A program made the translations under genes and the position numbers. Shown in pieces: positions 44,361-49,476 of a DNA stretch of 49,476 bases; position 1 is the stretch's first letter, and each line of letters opens with the position of its first letter. Location of the stretch: assembly GCF_030068505.1 (NCBI RefSeq), contig NZ_JAQOSO010000024.1, forward strand, positions 1 through 49,476. The letters are read 5' to 3'. This DNA is from Roseofilum capinflatum BLCC-M114. Lineage in GTDB: Bacteria; Cyanobacteriota; Cyanobacteriia; Cyanobacteriales; Desertifilaceae. The notes below the pieces were generated by a model. The model made no database searches, was not told the origin of the DNA, and was given only the letters and a program-made list of their open reading frames with translations.

Positions 44361-44822
44361 ATGGGTAGTATAATACTACCTGACCCAGGTTTAACTTTTC
44401 CTCAATCAAGCCAAATATCCGTGACTAACTTTAGTCGGCTAACCCCAGGCGGAGGTCTGGTTGTTCATGAAAGGGCAGGAGGTCATACGTTAGCGAGGCA
44501 TGTTGGCATAACTGAAGCGTCACTGGTTAACCGCTTGGTTACTCAGCCGACTCTTCCTAGGGCCTCATCCTTCTTCAATCGAGAAATTGCAGAGCAAACG
44601 ATTTCAGATGCGATGGATGCAAATCAAACCCAAATTGTCAATTGGCTGGCAACGGCCACTGCTCGCTTATCAATCTATCATAGAGTCAACCAGGCGATCG
44701 GTATTAGTCTAGCTCAAAATAATCTTCATCCGGCGATCGCCCAAAACTTACGCATCATTTTGAAACGAGATGCCACTGTGTCGCTAGGATACTATATTTT
44801 AACCGCTTACCCAGAACCATGA
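44361..44822 (+). CDS. Orphan RNase A-like CdiA C-terminal toxin
   Basis: A 153-residue protein resembling the bacterial RNase A-like domain found at the C-terminus of CdiA and other polymorphic toxins. The diagnostic start GGGLVVHERAGGHTLARHVG at residues 30-49, the ASSFFNREIAEQTISDAMDANQ helix and the end LRIILKRD..GYYILTAYP match closely by eye. Candidate active residues are His36, His42, His47, Thr148 and Tyr150. A stop codon directly precedes the ATG, so there is no delivery domain, signal peptide or Hint/pretoxin part. It overlaps the immunity gene by ATGA. Likely function: RNA cleavage, as an orphan CDI module or toxin-antitoxin pair. Confidence 0.82.
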   Translation: MGSIILPDPGLTFPQSSQISVTNFSRLTPGGGLVVHERAGGHTLARHVGITEASLVNRLVTQPTLPRASSFFNREIAEQTISDAMDANQTQIVNWLATATARLSIYHRVNQAIGISLAQNNLHPAIAQNLRIILKRDATVSLGYYILTAYPEP

Positions 44823-45145
44823 ATACTGAAAACTTTCCTGGACTTGCTCAATTTTGTAGCAGTTATTTTCACCAAGATTGGAATTTAGAGGCTCCTGATG
44901 CATTAGGTCTGATCCACAACTATCTTCAAGATGAACCCATAACCCAAGTACAACAAACTCTTGAAGATATCGAAAACTTACTGACTCAGAACCTTGAACC
45001 CAATCAATTAAAAGCAATGATAGTCTTTGAATTCAGTTGTTACTATGACCCAACCGTTTATGGAATTTCCTATGCCGATTGGTTGCTTTGGGTGCAAATC
45101 TCCTTAAAACAAGGTATTGCTTCAAAGCTTGCTTTGTCTGCTTAG
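44819..45145 (+). CDS. CDI-type immunity protein (CdiI_4-like)
   Basis: A 108-residue protein. FPGLAQFCSSYFHQDWNLEAPDA at the start and CYYDPTVYGISYADWL near residues 80-95 match the immunity proteins paired with RNase A-like CdiA-CT toxins. The start overlaps the toxin stop (ATGA), so the pair is translationally coupled. It probably binds and neutralises the toxin (inference from family and order). No second immunity copy is nearby. Confidence 0.8.
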   Translation: MNTENFPGLAQFCSSYFHQDWNLEAPDALGLIHNYLQDEPITQVQQTLEDIENLLTQNLEPNQLKAMIVFEFSCYYDPTVYGISYADWLLWVQISLKQGIASKLALSA

Positions 45146-45233
45146 AGCAACTCAGGCGATCGCTAATGCTATAATTATATAGTTAATTCGATTAAAGTTG
45201 AGACACAACAGTTTATCTAAAACAACGATATCT

Positions 45234-45279
45234 GTAGGGGCGTTTCATGTCGCGAAGCGAAACGGCCGTTCGCCCCTAC
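45234..45279. repeat. Palindromic repeat GTAGGGGCGTTTC (copy 1)
   Basis: GTAGGGGCG and CGCCCCTAC ends enclose CATGTCGCGAAGCGAAACGGCCG. A second copy in the same direction is at 46825-46870. The two copies bracket the minus-strand genes at 45333 and 46087. Confidence 0.8.
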
Positions 45280-45332
45280 AATCAATCATGTCTCATTGCT
45301 ATTGGAAATGGCTATAAGAAGGAGAGGAGAGA

Positions 45333-45827
45333 CTAGAAATCTCTTAGGTAATCACCAATAAAAGCCTTACCAATCTCCAGTCCTTGTTCTACGAGCTTAC
45401 CCCAAGCCGAAGCTTCTCCTGCTGCGGAGCCAACGGCTGCAATTTTATTTCCGATGTTAGAAAAAGCAGTGGTTTCAATAAACCGATGTTGATAGGGTTT
45501 ATTCGATTTGTTATGGTAAACCAAAAACCTCAAGGTTTTTTCCTGGTTCTGTCCATACTGGAAATTATCATCAACCTGGATTTTATATCCACCACTGACT
45601 AGGGGGTTTTCAGATTCGTTTTTTTGACATTTCGCAAAAAATTGATTAGCTTGCCCCTTTAAAACAAAAAGACTACCACTTGCTTCTTTGTCCTTAACGG
45701 AGTAGAGAAGAGCAACATATGGCTCTTCACGACTTCCTAAATTTTGTTGCCATCTAATTACCTCTTCTTTTTTATAGCTGTCAGGATCAAATGTAATCCA
45801 ATCCCCTTTTTCAACCAGTTCAGTCAT
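45333..45827 (-). CDS. Hypothetical protein
   Basis: A 164-residue protein I do not recognise. GAGGA is well placed before the ATG. The N-terminal two-thirds appear beta-rich (GDWITFDPDSY, then YVALLYSVKDKEASGSLFVLKG and FLVYHNKSNKPYQHRF). The C-terminal 40 residues are Gly/Ala-rich and helical (GNKIAAVGSAAGEASAWGKLVEQGLEIGKAF). No signal peptide or catalytic motif is seen. AT-rich in comparison with the housekeeping genes. Confidence 0.6.
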   Translation of the reverse strand: MTELVEKGDWITFDPDSYKKEEVIRWQQNLGSREEPYVALLYSVKDKEASGSLFVLKGQANQFFAKCQKNESENPLVSGGYKIQVDDNFQYGQNQEKTLRFLVYHNKSNKPYQHRFIETTAFSNIGNKIAAVGSAAGEASAWGKLVEQGLEIGKAFIGDYLRDF

Positions 45828-45847
45828 TGATTTTTCCTCAAGTTTCA

Positions 45848-46054
45848 GTATTTCTGAAGGGAGATAAATTTGACGATTTTCTCCCTTCTATCTCTAAGAC
45901 GATTGAGTTGTTCAATTTCTGATTTTTTGTAGTTAGGGTCACTTTGAATAGATTGGTGGGCACTGCCCACCTTACCCATCAGTATTAACCAACAACAAAA
46001 CCAGGGGCGAAAAATTTTTCGCCCCCCATAATAGACTGATAAGAATTGCCCCAT
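45848..46054 (-). pseudogene. Possible decayed gene fragment with NYKKSEIE motif
   Basis: A short minus-strand frame ends with SDPNYKKSEIEQLNRLRDRREKIV. A similar NYKNSEIE segment occurs at 49090-49230, where a stop precedes it and no start exists. The DNA around both (TTTCTGAxTTTTTGTAGTTA) is alike, which suggests copies of one former gene or an element. Weak evidence. Confidence 0.3.
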
Positions 46055-46086
46055 TCAACCGGGGAAATATTCTACTTAAAATGCCC

Positions 46087-46626
46087 CTAGTTAGGAGTCG
46101 CAGTCACCGTGACTTGATACTCATAAGTCCCGGAAGGTAAGCCATTAGTATTAGCATTCTTGCCCACAACCATAGCGACACCATAGGTTGAATTGCTGGT
46201 AGCCTTTATTGAATTTCCAGTAGAGACATTCCAAGGAAAACTATTGCTAAACTCGCCGTTGCCATTGTGTGTAAACTCTAGATTGAATAGATTGTATAGA
46301 GACGCTTGAACAATATCGGGGTTGAACCCAGCCGGAGCCTGAATTTTCACTGGGGCACTAATAGAAAGATTGCTAAGGGCTGTACAGTTGACCTGTAGAG
46401 ACCCTGACGTACCAATACTGTTAAACTGACTGTCAGCCATCAGATATTCAGCCGTGGCACTGGGCTGCACCAATGTACCATTCTGAACGTTACTAAACGT
46501 GCAGGTGCTGCTCACAGTGCCATTGAAGTTGACAGTTGTGCTGTTTTGGGCTTGGGCTTTGGGAGCCAAGGTTACAGCACCGAGGATAGCCAGGGCACTT
46601 GCGAGGGCAAGATGACGGTTTTTCAT
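46087..46626 (-). CDS. Secreted protein, fimbrial/spore-coat U-like
   Basis: A 179-residue exported protein. A clean signal peptide (residues 1-26, cut after AQA) is followed by a beta-rich domain. The start NFNGTVSSTCTFSNVQNGTL and the later LQVNCTALSNLSI place two cysteines that may form a disulfide as in fimbrial subunit or SCPU-type proteins. The C-terminus (GTYEYQVTVTATPN) resembles the donor strand of such folds. No chaperone or usher genes are nearby. It may be a surface or sheath protein. Confidence 0.7.
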   Translation of the reverse strand: MKNRHLALASALAILGAVTLAPKAQAQNSTTVNFNGTVSSTCTFSNVQNGTLVQPSATAEYLMADSQFNSIGTSGSLQVNCTALSNLSISAPVKIQAPAGFNPDIVQASLYNLFNLEFTHNGNGEFSNSFPWNVSTGNSIKATSNSTYGVAMVVGKNANTNGLPSGTYEYQVTVTATPN

Positions 46627-46824
46627 GGTTGGGATGTTTATGAGTATGTTAGGGTGTTCTATTTATAAGACGTTTGTGGGGGTGAGTTTGTGAAATTTTT
46701 TTGTGATGCCCTCTCCCTATATCCCTCTCCCACAGGAGCTAATCCTGTAGGGGTTTTAAAACAGGCTCTTAATTCGACTAAACATCATCCAATAGGACAA
46801 GGTTTAGTGGTGTATTGACAATCT

Positions 46825-46870
46825 GTAGGGGTGTTTCATGTCGTGAAGCGAAACGGCCGTTCGCCCCTAC
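46825..46870. repeat. Palindromic repeat GTAGGGGTGTTTC (copy 2)
   Basis: Same 46-base element as 45234-45279 with two base changes. It lies between the secreted protein gene and the following minus-strand gene. Confidence 0.8.
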
Positions 46871-46923
46871 ATACCAAATAGTAGTTCAATGAAACCCCCT
46901 ACAATCTATCCGTTGGTATCTAT

Positions 46924-47451
46924 CTACTTAGCTGGTGTAATATCAAGAGTCTGTCTATCTTGGATCTGTAGCCCTGGTATTTTGTCCATCAACTGAACAA
47001 CAGTACCTGCTCCATAACACCAAGAAACAATAAGATGCTCCATCGAAGGATTCTGCGTGAAAAGGTTCTGCAAAAAATGAAGAAACATTTCTTCATCATG
47101 AGCTTTTCCAATATCATGAACAGTCCAACTTCTCTGCAAATTGTAGTCATTTACAGTGTTTAGATCTTGCTTATAGAAATAATGTTCTCGATATTCGCGA
47201 TCTTGGCTTGTATTTCCTTCAGGGGAGCCATGACTACCAGATAAGACATGAGTTATTAGTTGTTTGTCATCATCATTCATTTTTTTGATTAGATTAACCA
47301 GCCAAAGATGGGAGATTGGGCGACACGCCCAGGTGAGTTTAAAGTTCTTGTGAAATTGGAGGTGATTATATATACAAATTCCAGTCAAAGCAAAATTGTC
47401 TCCGTTATCTGTATCTCGATAATAATAGTTTCCAAACTCATTTACATTCAT
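46924..47451 (-). CDS. Hypothetical protein with His/Cys pair (caspase-like fold possible)
   Basis: A 175-residue protein. The start at 47451 is chosen because the longer frame (to 47583) overlaps the TPR gene and its first 44 residues are low-complexity polar. His74 in VLSGSHGSPEGN and Cys145 in LIVSWCYGAGT are placed like the HG and C motifs of clan CD (caspase/CHAT) peptidases, and hydrophobic strands precede each. No named family was recognised. It follows the ECF sigma and TPR genes on the same strand, so it may be part of that unit. AT-rich. Confidence 0.5.
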   Translation of the reverse strand: MNVNEFGNYYYRDTDNGDNFALTGICIYNHLQFHKNFKLTWACRPISHLWLVNLIKKMNDDDKQLITHVLSGSHGSPEGNTSQDREYREHYFYKQDLNTVNDYNLQRSWTVHDIGKAHDEEMFLHFLQNLFTQNPSMEHLIVSWCYGAGTVVQLMDKIPGLQIQDRQTLDITPAK

Positions 47452-47530
47452 AATTTCTTCATCCTCTCTATTATATGAGTCGCTTTCAGTTATAAAACGA
47501 TAGTTAGGGATAATTTTTGAATTTTTAGAA

Positions 47531-48229
47531 TTACGATCTTTTCCTTTGTGATCGCTGTTGTACCCGCACGTCATTGGGAGCAAGTTCCATCAGTCGGTTT
47601 AACTGCTCCTGTGCTTCCTCCACATGCCCCAAAGCCATCAGCGCATCAAAACGATCGCCTGCCGCTACAATATCGTCAGGATACCTCGCTAAAATGCGCT
47701 CATAGACTTCCAGAGCTGCCGCAGCATCGTTTCTCGCCATCTGCACCCGCCCCAGGGACAGCCAGTGAGACGGGTTTTCCGGCTCCAATGAGGCGGCTGA
47801 CTCGAAGAAGTCTACCGCCGCCTCCAAATCCCAGTTACACACCGCAATCAATCCGCGAATATGCCCTTTCGTCGGTTCATAGAGAACATGGGACAAAGCC
47901 TGCTCGTACACCCTCGCCGCCTCCATCGGTTGGGCCATCAACTGCAAAATTTTACCCAACTTTAAGTATGCCTCCAGCACTTGAGGCTGTCGCTCAATCA
48001 CCTGTCGATATTGCTCAATTGCCGGTTGCCAATCTCCCGTTTTATAGAGCAAATTCGCCAATTGTAAGCGCTTTTTCCATCCCGATGGATACTTCTGGAT
48101 ATACTGATTTAAAGACTTGAGTTTCTGCTGAATTCGGGTCGGCTTTTTCTCCAAAACCAAACAAACCTCAGCCTCCATTCCTGAAGGCTGAGAAACTACG
48201 GCAACCGATGAGACCCTTTGACTAGGCAT
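47531..48229 (-). CDS. TPR repeat protein
   Basis: A 232-residue protein with about five tetratricopeptide repeats (for example LYKTGDWQPAIEQYRQVIERQP, KILQLMAQPMEAARVYEQAL, NPSHWLSLGRVQMARNDAAAALEVYERILARYPDD, ALMALGHVEEAQEQL). It overlaps the 3' end of the sigma factor gene by 34 bases, so they are co-transcribed. TPR proteins scaffold protein complexes. As the sigma factor's immediate partner it may modulate it, but no anti-sigma motif is visible. Confidence 0.85.
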   Translation of the reverse strand: MPSQRVSSVAVVSQPSGMEAEVCLVLEKKPTRIQQKLKSLNQYIQKYPSGWKKRLQLANLLYKTGDWQPAIEQYRQVIERQPQVLEAYLKLGKILQLMAQPMEAARVYEQALSHVLYEPTKGHIRGLIAVCNWDLEAAVDFFESAASLEPENPSHWLSLGRVQMARNDAAAALEVYERILARYPDDIVAAGDRFDALMALGHVEEAQEQLNRLMELAPNDVRVQQRSQRKRS

Positions 48230-48978
48230 GTGGCAGTAAGATGATAACTAATAACTGGATTGACATAGGGGAGAGTCTTGGCAGTGAGAGCATCCGATAA
48301 ACTCCTTAGATTGACCGCAGTCTGGCCATGAAAAACCGTATCATCTTGCCCTAATAAATAGCACCTTAAATGTTTTTTTAGCCGATATTTTGCCTCCTGA
48401 ATTCGCTTGTATACATTGTCCTGAGAGATCGCCAATTGTTGGGCAATATCAGCACAAGAAACATGGTGATAGTAACGCAAAATAAACGGCTGCCGCAGTC
48501 GCTCAGGAAGCAGATTAATAGCGCGAAAAATAGACTGGGATAACTCTTCAGAAAGTAGGGTAGATTCCGGGCAAGTATAACTGATGAGAAGAGAGTCCAG
48601 AGAAGTAGGGGCGATCTCGTCAATATTCTCCACACCCACGGCTCTGCGTCGATCTTGTCGATACTTGTCCATGCACAGATTATGGGTTAAACGAGTTAAC
48701 CAAGCCCGGAGATGGGTGATTTTATGGGCATAATCGGGCAATTTCTTTCTGGCTTTGAGCATAGCCAAACTGAGGGCATCTTCGGCTTCATGAGCATCAT
48801 TATTCAGCCAACGCAAACAGAGCGTATGAAGATAGTCCTGATAATTTTGCCAGAGCGGCCAAAAGGCATTTAGATCCCCTTCATAGAGACGCTGTAATAG
48901 GTGTTCCTCTTCTAAAGGATTGAGATTTTTATATTTAGAAACAGAATATTTTGGTCGTTTAATTTCTGGATACTGCAT
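48196..48978 (-). CDS. ECF-type RNA polymerase sigma factor
   Basis: A 260-residue sigma-70 family factor. The ATG at 48978 is preferred over an upstream TTG at 49059. Region 2 (about residues 30-115) has LWQNYQDYLHTLCLRWLNNDAHEAEDALSLAMLKARKKL and HLRAWLTRLTHNLCMDKYRQ. Region 4 (about 165-215) has LPERLRQPFILRYYHHVSCADIAQQLAISQDNVYKRIQEAKYRLKK. A C-terminal extension of about 45 residues, after the HTH, is unusual for ECF factors and may be regulatory. It leads a unit with the TPR protein. Confidence 0.9.
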   Translation of the reverse strand: MQYPEIKRPKYSVSKYKNLNPLEEEHLLQRLYEGDLNAFWPLWQNYQDYLHTLCLRWLNNDAHEAEDALSLAMLKARKKLPDYAHKITHLRAWLTRLTHNLCMDKYRQDRRRAVGVENIDEIAPTSLDSLLISYTCPESTLLSEELSQSIFRAINLLPERLRQPFILRYYHHVSCADIAQQLAISQDNVYKRIQEAKYRLKKHLRCYLLGQDDTVFHGQTAVNLRSLSDALTAKTLPYVNPVISYHLTATCLVKGSHRLP

Positions 48979-49059
48979 CAATATTAACCCAAATTTTTGT
49001 GGAGTATTGATGGTAGATACAGTCCACTCTGATGCGATTAATTTATACGGTTGAAACAA

Positions 49060-49253
49060 CCGCCCCCAACTGCTTCCTGACTTTTTTAGTTGAGCATATT
49101 CTTATAGGAATTTGCCCTGTTGTCATGTTTGAGATCGAGTCCAGATAATTTAAAGTATCTGGCTTTCGCTTCTCCAATCTGAAGACGATTCCCAAGTTCG
49201 ATTTCTGAATTTTTGTAGTTATAGCTAGTCTAAATGAGTTGTGCAATTGGAAA
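49060..49253. other. Intergenic region upstream of the sigma factor
   Basis: Contains a frame remnant NYKNSEIE...YFKLSGLDLKHDNRANSYKN on the minus strand (about 49087-49228) with no start codon and an upstream stop, so a decayed gene fragment. AT-rich. It should also hold the sigma factor gene promoter. Confidence 0.4.
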
Positions 49254-49476
49254 TGCCCTCTCCCTATATCCCTCTCCCACGGGAGAGGGATTTTTCCCCC
49301 TTCTCCCTTCGACTTCGCTCAGGGCAGCGCCTGCGGGAGAAGGGGGTAGGGGGATGAGGGTGAGTGTTGATGTCGTTTTTGCCCTCTCCCTTTCATGTCC
49401 GCAGGAATAGCCCTCTCCCACGGGAGAGGGACTTTTCCCCCTTCTCCCTTCGACTTCGCTCAGGGCAGCGCCTGCG
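49254..49476. repeat. Tandem copies of a CCCTCTCCC-type dispersed repeat, reaching the window end
   Basis: A unit of about 127 bp (GCCCTCTCCC... CCTTCGACTTCGCTCAGGGCAGCGCCTGCG) occurs at 49254-49333 and again from 49381, with two variants of the middle. The second copy is cut by the window end. Internal hairpins (CCCTCTCCCACGGGAGAGGG) match the terminator-like repeat at 15138-15163. Confidence 0.85.

Noticed and set aside
44180-44368. A 62-residue protein starting MQYLRHFPVGWVERSETQ
   Set aside because: It is a translation of the palindromic repeats upstream of the toxin gene.
47452-47583. N-terminal extension of the His/Cys protein
   Set aside because: It is polar and low-complexity and lies on the TPR gene's 3' end; the ATG at 47451 is a simpler start.

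Overview
The window is a cyanobacterial chromosome segment, probably from a filamentous or Oscillatoriales-type organism (inference). The evidence is the very frequent HIP1 octamer GCGATCGC, phycobilisome-family proteins, a Gap2-type GAPDH, a CCB1-like cytochrome b6f assembly factor, a fibrillin-like protein, a DUF3155 protein, a CruP-like flavoprotein, and the rplS-trnW-secE-nusG-rplK-rplA-rplJ-rplL order. Many short palindromic repeats lie between genes.

Layout. 1-6.5 kb: an ExbB/DUF2993 pair on the minus strand, then a biliprotein paralogue with its own linker gene, a CHAT protease-like protein, a lipoprotein and a fibrillin-like protein. 6.5-13.3 kb: PhzF, a secreted 5'-nucleotidase, a large transporter-HEAT-cNMP fusion and a small second cNMP-fold gene. 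13.3-15.1 kb: a TnpB/Cas12-like RuvC nuclease gene preceded by a CRISPR-like inverted repeat pair and a run of hairpins. 15.1-17.1 kb: an FMN reductase/pirin operon divergent from an HxlR regulator. 17.2-22.4 kb: a Bax1-like DUF790 nuclease, GmhB, GT9, an M48 peptidase and a LuxR-type response regulator. 22.6-26.2 kb: the murC-murB-ebfC-LMW-PTP cluster. 26.8-32.4 kb: gap2, thiL, a CCB1-like gene, DUF3155, a histidine kinase and a membrane coiled-coil protein. 32.5-36.7 kb: the ribosomal protein, transcription and secretion cluster with tRNA-Trp and an attenuator-like hairpin before rplJ. 36.8-44.0 kb: a CruP-like protein, a B12/radical SAM protein, ribF, an MBL hydrolase, surE and a dienelactone hydrolase. 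44.0 kb to the end is accessory: an orphan RNase A-like CDI toxin with its immunity gene, unknown genes, a secreted fimbrial-like protein, an ECF sigma factor with a TPR gene and an unknown His/Cys protein, and dense repeats.

The most interesting places are: (i) the RuvC nuclease with an intact D/E/D triad, an extra segment inside the RuvC fold, and CRISPR-like and hairpin sequence upstream; (ii) the stand-alone CdiA-CT/CdiI-type toxin-immunity pair; (iii) the extra biliprotein-linker pair; and (iv) the transporter-HEAT-cNMP protein followed by a degenerate copy of its own last domain. No database search was possible. Family names rest on motifs recognised by eye.
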